A stretch of 64,000 bases of DNA from Streptomyces actinomycinicus (GTDB taxonomy: Bacteria; Actinomycetota; Actinomycetes; Streptomycetales; Streptomycetaceae), in NCBI RefSeq assembly GCF_016741775.1, contig NZ_JAERRK010000009.1, positions 124,001-188,000 of the forward strand. Reading direction: 5' to 3'. The stretch's first letter is position 1. Every line of letters begins with the position of its first letter. Under the pieces are notes generated by a model that saw nothing but the letters and a program-made list of their open reading frames with translations, had not been told where the DNA came from and did not search any database. The translations under genes were made by a program, and so were the position numbers. Shown piece after piece: positions 44,166-53,391 of this stretch.

Positions 44166-45233
44166 GTGACCGCCGACGACATGCCCACGGGCCAGCAGCC
44201 GACCGCGACGTACGACAGCGCCTTCCTCAAGGCGTGCCGGCGTGAACCCGTACCGCACACCCCCGTGTGGTTCATGCGCCAGGCCGGCCGCTCCCTGCCC
44301 GAGTACCGCAAGGTGCGCGAGGGCGTCCCCATGCTGGAGTCCTGCATGCGGCCCGAGCTGGTCACCGAGATCACGCTCCAGCCGGTGCGCCGGCACGACG
44401 TGGACGCGGCGATCTTCTTCAGCGACATCGTCGTCCCGCTGAAGGCGATCGGCATCGACCTCGACATCAAGCCCGGCGTCGGCCCGGTCGTCGAGCAGCC
44501 CGTCCGCACCCGCGCCGACCTCGCCCGGCTGCGCGACCTCAGCCCCGAGGACGTCCCCTACGTCACCGAGGCCATCGGCATGCTCACCTGTGAGCTGGGC
44601 GCCACCCCGCTGATCGGTTTCGCCGGTGCGCCTTTCACCCTCGCGAGCTACCTGGTCGAGGGCGGCCCGTCCCGCACGTACGAGAACGCCAAGGCGATGA
44701 TGTACGGCGACCCCGGGCTGTGGGCCGACCTGCTCGACCGCCTCGCCGACATCACGGCCGCCTTCCTGAAGGTGCAGATCGAGGCCGGCGCCGTCGCCGT
44801 CCAGCTCTTCGACTCCTGGGCCGGCGCCCTGGCCCCCGCGGACTACCGGAAGTCGGTCATGCCGGCCTCGGCGAAGGTCTTCGACGCGGTCGCCGGGTAC
44901 GGCGTCCCGCGCATCCACTTCGGCGTCGGCACCGGCGAACTGCTGGGGCTGATGGGCGAGGCCGGCGCGGACGTCGTCGGCGTCGACTGGCGCGTCCCGC
45001 TGGACGAGGCCCGGCGCCGCGTCGGACCCGGCAAGGCGCTCCAGGGCAACCTGGACCCGACGGTCCTGTTCACCGACAAGAACACCGTCGAGGCCAAGGC
45101 CCGCGAGGTGCTCGACGCGGCCGCCGGCCTGGAGGGCCATGTCTTCAACCTCGGCCACGGCGTCATGCCGAACACCGACCCGGACGCCCTGACCCGGCTC
45201 GTGGAGTACGTCCACACCGCCACCGCGCGCTGA
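44166..45233 (+). CDS. hemE: Uroporphyrinogen decarboxylase
   Basis: This 355-aa enzyme converts uroporphyrinogen III to coproporphyrinogen III. It has the N-terminal signature PVWFMRQAGRSLPEYR (about residues 34-49), the FSDIVVPLKAIG strand with the catalytic Asp, and IGFAGAPFTLASYL. GTG 44166 gives the N-terminus expected for Streptomyces HemE; an in-frame ATG lies 21 nt upstream. With hemY and hemQ downstream it belongs to the coproporphyrin-dependent haem route. Confidence 0.93.
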   Translation: MTADDMPTGQQPTATYDSAFLKACRREPVPHTPVWFMRQAGRSLPEYRKVREGVPMLESCMRPELVTEITLQPVRRHDVDAAIFFSDIVVPLKAIGIDLDIKPGVGPVVEQPVRTRADLARLRDLSPEDVPYVTEAIGMLTCELGATPLIGFAGAPFTLASYLVEGGPSRTYENAKAMMYGDPGLWADLLDRLADITAAFLKVQIEAGAVAVQLFDSWAGALAPADYRKSVMPASAKVFDAVAGYGVPRIHFGVGTGELLGLMGEAGADVVGVDWRVPLDEARRRVGPGKALQGNLDPTVLFTDKNTVEAKAREVLDAAAGLEGHVFNLGHGVMPNTDPDALTRLVEYVHTATAR

Positions 45234-45246
45234 CCCGTCCGCCGGT

Positions 45247-46071
45247 TCACCAGGAGTAATGGGGCCGCGCCCGCCTGCCGAAGAGCAGGCCGGGCGGCTC
45301 CGGCGGGGGTGGCGTGCCGGGCTTGAGCGGCCAGGCGAGCAGCATCCCGGCCAGGAAGCCGACCACATGGGCCGCGTACGCCACGGTCCCGGCTCCGGAG
45401 ACGCCGTGCCCGGAGGAGTACACGGCCTGGAGTCCGAACCAGAAGCCCAGCACCAGCCAGGCGGGCAGCCGCAGCGGCAGGAAGACCAGGAACGGCACCA
45501 GGACCCACACCCGGGCCCTGGGCCACAGCACGATGTAGGCGCCGAGGACCCCGGCGATCGCGCCGGACGCGCCGATCAGCGGGTCCGCGGAGTCGGCGTT
45601 CAGCACCGCGAAGCCGTAGCCGGCCGCATAGCCGCAGACGACGTAGAAGAGGAAGTAGCGGATGTGACCCATCCGGTCCTCGACGTTGTTGCCGAAGATC
45701 AGCAGGAAGAGCATGTTCCCCAGCAGGTGCAGCCAGCTGCCGTGCAGGAACATGGCCGTGAAGACCGACAGCGGCGGGGACTTGTCGTAGCCGGGCGGGC
45801 CGACGACACAGCCCGCGCCGTGCGCGCCCACGCCGGCCTCCCCGGTCGGCACGACCCGGGGCAGCTGATCGTGCATCAGCTCACGGGGCACAGCCGCGTA
45901 GTGGTCCAGGAAGGCGTGCAGACGGCACAGCTGCGCCAGGTCGCTGCCGCCGGCCACGGAACCGGCTATGCCGGGCGTGGTGAGGAACACCAGCACGCTG
46001 GCGGCGATGAGCGCGTACGTCACCCAGGGCGTGCGGCGCACCGGGTTCACGTCATGGACGGGGATGACCAC
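45247..46071 (-). CDS. Rhomboid family intramembrane serine protease
   Basis: This 274-aa membrane protein has the rhomboid core. The conserved region HLLGNMLFLLIFGNNVED is near residue 117, the catalytic Ser lies in IGASGAIAGVLGAY and the catalytic His in AYAAHVVGFLAG. About six transmembrane helices are visible, and a loop insertion (residues 45-95) precedes the core. Substrate unknown. It ends 13 nt from the convergent hemE stop. Confidence 0.88.
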   Translation of the reverse strand: MVIPVHDVNPVRRTPWVTYALIAASVLVFLTTPGIAGSVAGGSDLAQLCRLHAFLDHYAAVPRELMHDQLPRVVPTGEAGVGAHGAGCVVGPPGYDKSPPLSVFTAMFLHGSWLHLLGNMLFLLIFGNNVEDRMGHIRYFLFYVVCGYAAGYGFAVLNADSADPLIGASGAIAGVLGAYIVLWPRARVWVLVPFLVFLPLRLPAWLVLGFWFGLQAVYSSGHGVSGAGTVAYAAHVVGFLAGMLLAWPLKPGTPPPPEPPGLLFGRRARPHYSW

Positions 46072-46163
46072 ACAGAAGTACTGCCCGCGATGCGGTGGCC
46101 GAACCGGTGAACACGGCCGGGCGGGCGTGCGTATCTCTCCTCAACCGACGTGAGGATCAGGCG

Positions 46164-46451
46164 ATGACGAACGCTCCGCAGGTTTCCGCGATGCACGCTC
46201 TGCCCGACGGCGAGGCCGAGCTGTCCCTGGTGGTACGGATCCCCTGGGAGGACGTGGCACGGCTCGGCCAGGAGGCGGGGCGGCTCGCTTCGCAGATGCA
46301 GCGGCCGGTGACCCTGGACGAGGCGGTGAGCTACCGCCTGCGCTCGACCCGGCCCTCCGCCTCCCACGCGAAGCCCTCCGGGGAGCAGCCGGCGGCCGTC
46401 TCCTCCGGGGCGGGAGTGACGTCCCTGCCGCGGATCAGCGGCACGGCCTAG
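46164..46451 (+). CDS. Small conserved hypothetical protein
   Basis: This 95-aa soluble protein starts at ATG 46164, with a GAGGATCAGG purine tract upstream. The central part (ELSLVVRIPWEDVARLGQEAGRLASQMQRPVTLDEAVSYRL) is helical, and the tail is Ser/Ala-rich and probably disordered. No known family recognised. It stands alone between the rhomboid and oxidoreductase genes. Confidence 0.6.
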   Translation: MTNAPQVSAMHALPDGEAELSLVVRIPWEDVARLGQEAGRLASQMQRPVTLDEAVSYRLRSTRPSASHAKPSGEQPAAVSSGAGVTSLPRISGTA

Positions 46452-46456
46452 GCACG

Positions 46457-46496
46457 GCGCGGGCCGCGGCTGCGCGGGGGCCGCTCGGGCCCGCGC
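46457..46496. terminator. GC-rich hairpin between convergent genes
   Basis: GCGCGGGCC (46457-46465) pairs with GGCCCGCGC (46488-46496) a few bases after the small ORF stop. It is a likely terminator for both flanking genes. Confidence 0.55.
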
Positions 46497-46531
46497 GGCG
46501 GAGCCGCGTGCCGGCCCCGCCCGGCCCCCGG

Positions 46532-46605
46532 CCGGTCACCTCGCGCGTACCTTCGCGGCGGCCTTCCTCCGGTCACCTCGCGCGTACCTTCGCGGCGGCC
46601 TTCCT
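46532..46605. repeat. Perfect 37-bp tandem duplication over the end of the oxidoreductase gene
   Basis: Positions 46532-46568 and 46569-46605 are identical. The second copy encodes the last residues (RKAAAKVRAR) and stop of the oxidoreductase on the minus strand; the first copy repeats this coding segment and stop downstream of the gene. Confidence 0.95.
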
Positions 46606-47967
46606 CGCCGCCACCAGTACCGGGTCCCACACCGGTGAGAACGGCGGGGCGTACCCCAGGTCCAGGGCCGTCATCTGTTCCACCGTCATCTGCGCGGTCA
46701 GCGCCACCGCCGCGATGTCGACCCGCTTGCCCGCGCCCTCCCGGCCGACGATCTGGACGCCCAGCAGGCGGCCCGTCCGCCGTTCGGCGAGCATCTTCAC
46801 CGTCATCGGGGCGGCACCGGGGTAGTAGCCGGCGCGGCTGGTCGACTCGACGGTGACCGTCTCGAACCGGAGGCCTGCCCGCAGGGCGTCCTTCTCCCGC
46901 AGGCCGGTGCGGGCGATCTCCAGGTCGCAGACCTTGCTGACCGCCGTGCCGACGACCCCCGGGAAGGTGGCGTAGCCGCCGCCCGCGTTGGTGCCGATGA
47001 CCTGCCCGTGCTTGTTGGCGTGCGTGCCCAGCGGAACGTACTGCTCCTGCCCGGAGACGAGGTTCAGCACCTCCACGCAGTCGCCGCCCGCCCAGATGTC
47101 CTCGTGGCCGCGCACCCGCATGGCGAGGTCCGTGAGCAGACCGCCGTGGGCGCCGAGCGGGAGGCCGGCCGCCCGGGCGAGCGCCGTCGCCGGACGGACG
47201 CCGATGCCGAGGACCACCAGGTCCGCGGGGTACTCGGCGTCCTCCGTGGCCACCGCCCGCACCCGGCCGTCCGGCGCGGTGAGGAGCTTGGTGACCTCGG
47301 CGTCGTTCACCATGGTGATGCCGAGGCCCTCCATGGCCCGGTGCACCAGCCGGCCCATGTCCGGGTCGAGCGTCGACATGGGTTCCCTGCCGCGGTTGAC
47401 GACCGTCACCTCGAAGCCGTGGTGGATCAGCGCCTCGGCCATCTCGACACCGATGTAGCCCGCCCCCACGACCACCGCCCTGCGGCCACGCGTGCGGGCC
47501 AGCGTGTCGAGCAGGGCCTGGCCGTCGTCCAGGGTCTGCACGCCGTGCACCCCGGGGGCGTCCGCGCCGGGCAGGTCCGGGCGGACCGGGCGGGCTCCGG
47601 TGGCGATGACGAGCTTGTCGTACGGCGTCCAGGACTCGGCGCCGGAGTCCAGCTCACGCGCGCGTACCCGCTGCCCGGCCACGTCGATCTCCGTGACCTC
47701 GGTGCGCAGCCGCAGGTCGATGCCGCGGGACCGGTGTTCCTCGGGCGTGCGCGCGATCAGCCGGTCCCGCTCGGGGACCTCGCCGCCCACCCAGTACGGG
47801 ATGCCGCACGCCGAGTAGGAGGTGAAGTGACCGCGCTCGAAGGCCACGATCTCCAGCTCCCCGGGGCCCTTCAGCCGCCGTGCCTGCGACGCCGCGGACA
47901 TGCCCGCGGCGTCGCCGCCGATCACGACCAGCCGTTCCCGCCCGTCCCGTCCCTCGCTCATGCTCAT
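46573..47967 (-). CDS. FAD-dependent NAD(P)H/CoA-disulfide reductase-like oxidoreductase
   Basis: This 464-aa protein has two dinucleotide-binding motifs (VVIGGDAAGMSAASQARR at the start and AVVVGAGYIGVEMAEALIHHG near residue 165). It has the single redox cysteine of CoA-disulfide reductases and NADH oxidases (TSYSACGIPYWVGG, about residue 50) and the FAD-binding IWAGGDCVEV. It probably reduces CoA or other disulfides, or oxygen, at the expense of NAD(P)H. The start is among ATGs at 47961-47976; no strong ribosome-binding site decides. Confidence 0.85.
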   Translation of the reverse strand: MSMSEGRDGRERLVVIGGDAAGMSAASQARRLKGPGELEIVAFERGHFTSYSACGIPYWVGGEVPERDRLIARTPEEHRSRGIDLRLRTEVTEIDVAGQRVRARELDSGAESWTPYDKLVIATGARPVRPDLPGADAPGVHGVQTLDDGQALLDTLARTRGRRAVVVGAGYIGVEMAEALIHHGFEVTVVNRGREPMSTLDPDMGRLVHRAMEGLGITMVNDAEVTKLLTAPDGRVRAVATEDAEYPADLVVLGIGVRPATALARAAGLPLGAHGGLLTDLAMRVRGHEDIWAGGDCVEVLNLVSGQEQYVPLGTHANKHGQVIGTNAGGGYATFPGVVGTAVSKVCDLEIARTGLREKDALRAGLRFETVTVESTSRAGYYPGAAPMTVKMLAERRTGRLLGVQIVGREGAGKRVDIAAVALTAQMTVEQMTALDLGYAPPFSPVWDPVLVAARKAAAKVRAR

Positions 47968-47995
47968 GGAGAACACGCTAAGGGGCGCGGGGATT

Positions 47996-48949
47996 TCAGT
48001 CCCGCCCGGTCTCCTCGGCGGAGTCCGGCGCCGGCCGGGCGGACGGCAGCGGGCCGAACGCGGTCATCGCGGGCGCGGCCTCCGTGCGGCGCGGCAGCCG
48101 GGGGCGTACGACCCGCAGCCACAGCAGCATCAGGAGCGCGGCCAGGGCCACGAACGGCAGAGCGGCACCGAGCGCGAGCGCGATCCAGCGCAGCATGGAG
48201 ACGAACACGTGCCAGCCGCCCGCCAGCGCGTCCGTGAACCCGGGGTCGTCGTCCGCCCGCTGCACCGGTGTCTCGGACAGCGACAGGGTGACGGTGGCCA
48301 GGCTCGTACGGTCCTTCAGGGACGCCTGCCGGGCCAGCAGTGCCTCCAGGTCGGCCTGACGGCTGCTCAGTTCACCCTCCAGGGTCACGACGTCGCTCAG
48401 CTTGGTCGCCCGGTCCATCAGCGTGCGGATCCGGTTCACGCTGGCCCGCTGCGTCCTGATGCGGCTGTCGACGTCCACCACCTGATCGGTGACGTCGACC
48501 GCCTTGGCCGTGCGGTCGACCAGCCGGCCCGTGCCCTCGAGGCCGGTGAGCACCTCGTCGTACTTCTCGCCGGGCACGCGCAGCACGACCCTGGTGCGCT
48601 CGTGGCCGTCGGCGTCCCGGCTCGTGGTCTCGTCGCCGACGTAGCCGCCCGCGCCCTCCGCGGTCGCCCGGGCCTGTGCCAGTGCCTTCGCCGCGTCCTT
48701 GACCTCGACGGTGAGGGAGGCGGTGCGGATGATCGCGTCCGGGGCGAGCCGGGGCGTCCCGCGCGTGGCCTTGCCGTCGGCCGCCGCTCCGCCGGCGGTC
48801 TCGGCCTTCGGTGCGGAGGCGCCCGCGTCGGACTTCGCCGAGCCGCCGCCCGAGTCGTTCGCGCCGCTGCACCCGGCGAGCGCGAGGGAGGCGGCGAGCA
48901 GGATCCCGGACAGGGCCCGGACGGACCGGGCCGAAGGTGACGTGTGCAT
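47996..48949 (-). CDS. DUF4349 membrane-anchored lipoprotein
   Basis: This 317-aa protein has a signal peptide and lipobox (LALAGC, Cys about residue 27), a low-complexity linker, and a DUF4349 domain (IIRTASLTVEVKDAAKALAQ ... VVLRVPGEKYDEVL). A coiled coil around residues 160-215 (RTLMDRATKLSDVVTLEGELSSRQADLEALLARQ) is followed by a C-terminal transmembrane segment near residues 255-285. The cell envelope role is unknown. ATG 48949 starts after the GC-rich minisatellite region. Confidence 0.8.
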   Translation of the reverse strand: MHTSPSARSVRALSGILLAASLALAGCSGANDSGGGSAKSDAGASAPKAETAGGAAADGKATRGTPRLAPDAIIRTASLTVEVKDAAKALAQARATAEGAGGYVGDETTSRDADGHERTRVVLRVPGEKYDEVLTGLEGTGRLVDRTAKAVDVTDQVVDVDSRIRTQRASVNRIRTLMDRATKLSDVVTLEGELSSRQADLEALLARQASLKDRTSLATVTLSLSETPVQRADDDPGFTDALAGGWHVFVSMLRWIALALGAALPFVALAALLMLLWLRVVRPRLPRRTEAAPAMTAFGPLPSARPAPDSAEETGRD

Positions 48950-49071
48950 GAGAGGTACCCCCGAGGGTTGTGGCGCTGTGACGGTCCTTCGACGCGGGCC
49001 CCGGCGGAAACGTTTGAGGCGGCCGGTCCCGATGCGGTCACGGTCCGGACTCGTCCCGGACACCGGGGCCA

Positions 49072-49250
49072 GGCGGGAGTGCCGGCGGGGTCTGCCCGGA
49101 CGCCGGGTCTCGGCGGGAGTGCGCGGTGGGGTTCTCGCGGGCCCCGGGCCGGCGGGCCTCGGCGGGAGTGCCGGTGGGGTCTGCCCGGACGCCGGGTCTC
49201 GGCGGGAGTGCGCGGTGGGGTTCTCGCGGGCCCCGGGCCTCGGCGGGAGC
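49072..49250. repeat. GC-rich minisatellite upstream of hemY
   Basis: A 79-nt segment (49072-49150) is repeated at 49161-49239 with one substitution. Within it, GGCGGGAGT-type units recur five times (49072, 49112, 49161, 49201, 49242) at 40-49-nt spacing, alternating two unit types. It fills most of the 328-nt gap between the divergent DUF4349 and hemY genes, so it lies in the hemY promoter region. Confidence 0.9.
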
Positions 49251-49277
49251 GTCGGTGGGGTCTGAGAGAGTGGGGGC

Positions 49278-50732
49278 ATGAGCGCAACGGACAGGGGTCT
49301 CGGGCACGTCGTCGTCATCGGGGCCGGGATCGCCGGACTGGCCGCCGCGCACCGGCTTCTGGGGCGGGGCGCCCGCGTGACCGTGCTGGAGGCGGCCGAG
49401 CGGGTCGGCGGCAAGCTGCTGCCCGGCGAGATCGCCGGGGTGCGTGTCGACCTGGGGGCCGAGTCCATGCTCGCCCGCCGCCCCGAGGCCGTGACGCTCG
49501 CCCGCGAGGCGGGCCTCGGTGAGCAGCTCCGGCCGCCGGCCACCGCGACCGCCTCGATCTGGACCCGGGGTGCCCTGCGGCCCATGCCCAAGGGCCACGT
49601 GATGGGCGTGCCCGGCACGGCCGCGGCCCTGTCCGGAGTGCTGTCCGACGAGGGCCTGGCCCGCATCGCGCACGACGCGGACCTGCCCCGCACCGAGATC
49701 GGCGACGACGTGGCCGTGGGGGAGTACGTGGCGGCCCGGCTGGGCCGCGAGGTCGTCGACCGCCTGGTCGAGCCCCTGCTGGGCGGGGTCTACGCGGGCG
49801 ACGCGTACCGCATCTCGATGCGCTCGGCCGTCCCGCAGCTCTTCCAGGCCGCCCGTGCCCACGCCTCCCTCACGGAGGGCGTCCGCGAGATCCAGGCGAA
49901 GGCCGCCGCCCAGCAGCAGACCGGCCCGGTGTTCATGGGCATCGCCGGCGGCGTCGGACGGCTGCCGCTCGCGGTCGCCGAGTCCGTGCGCGCACGGGGC
50001 GGCACGATCCTGACCGGCACACCCGCGCGGGAACTGCGCCGGGAGGCGGCCGGCAGCTGGCGGATCACCGCGGGGGACCGCGTGCTGCACGCCGGCGCGG
50101 TGATCGTCGCCGTTCCCGCCCCGGCCGCCGCCGCACTGCTGCGCGCCGAGTCCCCGGGGGCCGCCGCCGAGCTGGCCGCCGTCGAGTACGCCTCGATGGC
50201 CCTGGTCACCCTCGCCTACCGGCGGGCCGGCCTGGACCTGCCCGAGGGCAGCGGCTTCCTGGTGCCCCCCGTCGACGGCCGCACCATCAAGGCGTCCACC
50301 TTCGCCTCCCGGAAGTGGGGCTGGATCGCCGAGGAGGACCCGGACGTGGTCGTGCTGCGCACGTCGGTGGGCCGCCACGGCGAGACCGGGATCCTCGGCC
50401 GGGACGACGCCGGCCTCGTCGAGGTCTCCCGGCACGACCTGCGGGCGGCCACCGGCCTGGACGCCGTCCCCCTGGAGACCCGGGTCACCCGCTGGACCGA
50501 CGGCCTGCCGCAGTACCCGGTCGGACACCACGCACGGGTGGCCCGCATCCGCGAGCGGGTCGCCCGGCTGCCGGGCCTCGCCGTGTGCGGCGCGCAGTAC
50601 GACGGCGTCGGCATCCCGGCGTGCATCGCGAGCGCGTACGCGGCCGTGGACCAGCTCGGCGGCGACCTGGACCGGGTCCGGGCGCTGACGGCCGACCCGG
50701 TGCAGAGCCTGCACGGCGGAGCGGGAGAATAG
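49278..50732 (+). CDS. hemY: Coproporphyrinogen III oxidase (HemY/CgoX type; annotated as protoporphyrinogen oxidase)
   Basis: This 484-aa FAD-dependent oxidase has VVVIGAGIAGLAAAHRL at about residues 11-27, the second FAD segment LEAAERVGGKL, and the C-terminal AVCGAQYDGVGIPACIASAYAA. In actinobacteria this enzyme oxidises coproporphyrinogen III to coproporphyrin III in the coproporphyrin-dependent pathway. It is followed after 5 nt by hemQ, the terminal enzyme of that route, which supports the assignment. Confidence 0.92.
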   Translation: MSATDRGLGHVVVIGAGIAGLAAAHRLLGRGARVTVLEAAERVGGKLLPGEIAGVRVDLGAESMLARRPEAVTLAREAGLGEQLRPPATATASIWTRGALRPMPKGHVMGVPGTAAALSGVLSDEGLARIAHDADLPRTEIGDDVAVGEYVAARLGREVVDRLVEPLLGGVYAGDAYRISMRSAVPQLFQAARAHASLTEGVREIQAKAAAQQQTGPVFMGIAGGVGRLPLAVAESVRARGGTILTGTPARELRREAAGSWRITAGDRVLHAGAVIVAVPAPAAAALLRAESPGAAAELAAVEYASMALVTLAYRRAGLDLPEGSGFLVPPVDGRTIKASTFASRKWGWIAEEDPDVVVLRTSVGRHGETGILGRDDAGLVEVSRHDLRAATGLDAVPLETRVTRWTDGLPQYPVGHHARVARIRERVARLPGLAVCGAQYDGVGIPACIASAYAAVDQLGGDLDRVRALTADPVQSLHGGAGE

Positions 50733-50737
50733 GGACC

Positions 50738-51469
50738 ATGAGTGACGACGCCCCCACCACCGAGTCCGGCAGGATCCCGAACAAGGGCAAGCTGGCCAAG
50801 GACCTCAACGAGGTCATCCGCTACACCCTCTGGTCGGTGTTCAGGCTGAAGGACGCACTGCCGGAGGACCGCGCGGGATACGCCGACGAGGTCCAGGAGC
50901 TGTTCGACCAGCTCGCCGCCAAGGACGTGACGGTCCGCGGCACCTACGACATCTCCGGTCTGCGCGCCGACGCCGACCTCATGATCTGGTGGCACGCCGA
51001 GACCAGCGACCAGCTCCAGGAGGCGTACAACCTCTTCCGCCGCACGAAGCTGGGCCGCGCGCTCGAGCCCGTCTGGTCGAACATGGCGCTGCACCGCCCG
51101 GCGGAGTTCAACCGGTCGCACATCCCGGCGTTCCTCGCCGACGAGACGCCCCGGAACTACGTCAGCGTCTACCCCTTCGTGCGCTCCTACGACTGGTACC
51201 TGCTGCCCGACGAGGACCGCCGCCGCATGCTCGCCGACCACGGCAAGATGGCCCGCGGCTACCCGGACGTGCGCGCCAACACGGTCGCCTCGTTCTCCCT
51301 CGGCGACTACGAGTGGGTCCTGGCCTTCGAGGCCGACGAGCTGTACCGCATCGTCGACCTCATGCGCCACCTGCGCGCCTCCGAGGCCCGCATGCACGTC
51401 CGCGAGGAAGTCCCGTTCTTCACGGGCCGCCGCAAGTCGGTCTCCGACCTGGTGGCGGACCTGGCCTGA
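50738..51469 (+). CDS. hemQ: Coproheme decarboxylase (ChdC/HemQ)
   Basis: This 243-aa protein of the chlorite-dismutase-like family converts coproheme to haem b. YPFVRSYDWYLLP (about residue 145) contains the conserved Tyr region, and the haem-ligand His lies in LADHGKMARGYPDV. It begins 5 nt after hemY and so is co-transcribed. The ATG at 50738 is the only sensible start. Confidence 0.92.
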   Translation: MSDDAPTTESGRIPNKGKLAKDLNEVIRYTLWSVFRLKDALPEDRAGYADEVQELFDQLAAKDVTVRGTYDISGLRADADLMIWWHAETSDQLQEAYNLFRRTKLGRALEPVWSNMALHRPAEFNRSHIPAFLADETPRNYVSVYPFVRSYDWYLLPDEDRRRMLADHGKMARGYPDVRANTVASFSLGDYEWVLAFEADELYRIVDLMRHLRASEARMHVREEVPFFTGRRKSVSDLVADLA

Positions 51470-51561
51470 GGCCCGGCACGCGCCACGACGCCGCAGAAGG
51501 CGAGGCCGGTGCGGGCGGCGGCGAAGCCCCCGGCGGTCCCTTCTCGGAGCGGTGGTCGCGC

Positions 51562-53220
51562 CTAGCGCACCCTGGCCTTCCCCTTCAGCGTGTCCCGCCG
51601 CACCTTGGCGTCGGCCGCGCCGCCGGAGGCGACCGGTTCCGGGCGCGGCGCGCACGACGCGTGCCGCACAGGCAGGCGGCCCGCCAGCAGATACGCCTCC
51701 AGGTACGCGTTGACGCACTGGTTCGGGCCGCCCCCGATCCCGTGCGTGCCCGCGTCCCGCTCGGTCACCAGCACCGAGCCGGCCAGCCGCCGGTTCATCT
51801 CCAGGGCGCCCTGATAGGGGGCCGCGGCGTCCCGCTCGGCCGCCAGGATCAGCACCGGCGGCAGCTCGCCCGGCCCGGTCCGCACGTCCAGCGGCCGCTG
51901 CCGGGGCGCCGGCCAGTAGGCGCACGGCAGGTTCATCCAGGCGTTGTCCCAGGTCTCGAAGGGCGCCACCCGGGCGAGCCGGGTGTTGTCGCGGTCCCAC
52001 ACCTTCCAGTCCGTCGGCCAGGAGGCGTCGTTGCACTCGACGGCCGTGTACACCGCGCTGCCGTTCTCCGCGGCGGCGGCCCCTTCGGGGGGCGGCGCGG
52101 CCAGCCGCACCAGCGGCTTCGGATCGCCGTGCAGATAGGCCGAGAGGGCCTGGGCCCGGCTGGGCCAGAAATCGTCGTAGTACCCGGCTGTCAGGAACGT
52201 CTTCTGCAGCTGGCTAGGGCCGACCTTGCCGCCCGCCGCCTTCCCGGCCAGGCGCTCCCGCGCGGTGTCGTAGCTGCGCTGCACCCGTGCCGGCGTGTCA
52301 CCGAGCCGGTAGACGTCGTGGTGCCGGGCGATCCAGTCCCGGAAGTCCGCCCAGCGCTCCTCGAAGGCGGCCGACTGGTCGAGGTTGCTGCGGTACCAGA
52401 TCTGCTGCGGGTCCGGGTTCACCGCCGAGTCCAGCACCATGCGCCGCAGGTGCGAGGGGAACATCGCCGCGTACAGCGCGCCGAAGTAGGTGCCGTACGA
52501 CGCCCCCATGAACGTCAGCCGGTTCTCGCCCAGCGCCGCCCGCAGCACGTCCAGGTCGCGGGCGTTGTTCAGCGAGGTGTAGTGGCGGAGCCTGCTGCCG
52601 GACCGCAGGGCGCAGCCGCGCGCGTACGCCTTCGCCTGGGCGATGCGCTGCTGCTTGTACGCCTCCGACGGGTGGACGGGTGAGGCGGTGGGCGCCTTGA
52701 AGAAGCGTTCGGGGTCCACGCAGGACAGCGGCGCCGAACGGCCCACGCCGCGCGGGGCGTAGCCGACGAGGTCGTAGGCGGCGGCGATGCGCTCCCACTG
52801 CGGGACCGTCCCGATCAGCGGGAAGTACATGCTGGACGCGCCGGGGCCGCCCGGGTTGTAGACGAGGGCGCCCTGCCGGGGGACCTTCCGCTTGCTGTTG
52901 TGCGGGTCCTTCTGGGTGGCGCGGGAGATGCTGACGGTCAGCCGGATCTGCTTGCCGTCGGGGTGCGCGTAGTCCAGCGGCACGGTCACCGTGCCGCACT
53001 GCACGCCGGCCGGTGCCTCCGGCAGGTCGGCGGTGGAGCACCGGCCGAAGTCGATGCCGGCCGCCCGGGCGCGGGCCGCGGCGGTCGCGGTGCCGTGCAG
53101 CTCGGCCGCGCCGGGGACACCCGGCCGGCCGGTGCCGCCGGGCGCGCCGCTCGCCGGGGCCGCGGCCAGGGTGGTCAGGAGCAAGGACCCGGCGGCCGAG
53201 TAGAGGGCGGCAGCTTTCAT
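51562..53220 (-). CDS. Secreted alpha/beta-hydrolase, tripeptidyl aminopeptidase type
   Basis: This 552-aa exported enzyme has a signal peptide (MKAAALYSAAGSLLLTTLAAAPASG). The conserved loop reads VGYAPRGVGRS (usually D-x-R-G), the nucleophile elbow is FMGASYGTYFGAL near residue 260, and the C-terminal TAP-type domain has LILAAERDAAAPYQGAL and the catalytic His in GTHGIGGG. It probably removes N-terminal peptides outside the cell. ATG 53220 has GAAGGGAAA upstream. Convergent with hemQ. Confidence 0.85.
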   Translation of the reverse strand: MKAAALYSAAGSLLLTTLAAAPASGAPGGTGRPGVPGAAELHGTATAAARARAAGIDFGRCSTADLPEAPAGVQCGTVTVPLDYAHPDGKQIRLTVSISRATQKDPHNSKRKVPRQGALVYNPGGPGASSMYFPLIGTVPQWERIAAAYDLVGYAPRGVGRSAPLSCVDPERFFKAPTASPVHPSEAYKQQRIAQAKAYARGCALRSGSRLRHYTSLNNARDLDVLRAALGENRLTFMGASYGTYFGALYAAMFPSHLRRMVLDSAVNPDPQQIWYRSNLDQSAAFEERWADFRDWIARHHDVYRLGDTPARVQRSYDTARERLAGKAAGGKVGPSQLQKTFLTAGYYDDFWPSRAQALSAYLHGDPKPLVRLAAPPPEGAAAAENGSAVYTAVECNDASWPTDWKVWDRDNTRLARVAPFETWDNAWMNLPCAYWPAPRQRPLDVRTGPGELPPVLILAAERDAAAPYQGALEMNRRLAGSVLVTERDAGTHGIGGGPNQCVNAYLEAYLLAGRLPVRHASCAPRPEPVASGGAADAKVRRDTLKGKARVR

Positions 53221-53391
53221 CGCGTTTCCCTTCGGTGCGCGCGGCGGCGATGGCACGGCTGCCACGGCCCGGCGACGACAAAAGGGATGTTTCGTACGAC
53301 TGTCGGGGAAGGCAAGCACCGTTCGGCCGGTGTCGCCGGCAATGCCCCCGATGCGCCCCCGGCACCTGCCCCGAGGGCCGCGGAAGCTCTC

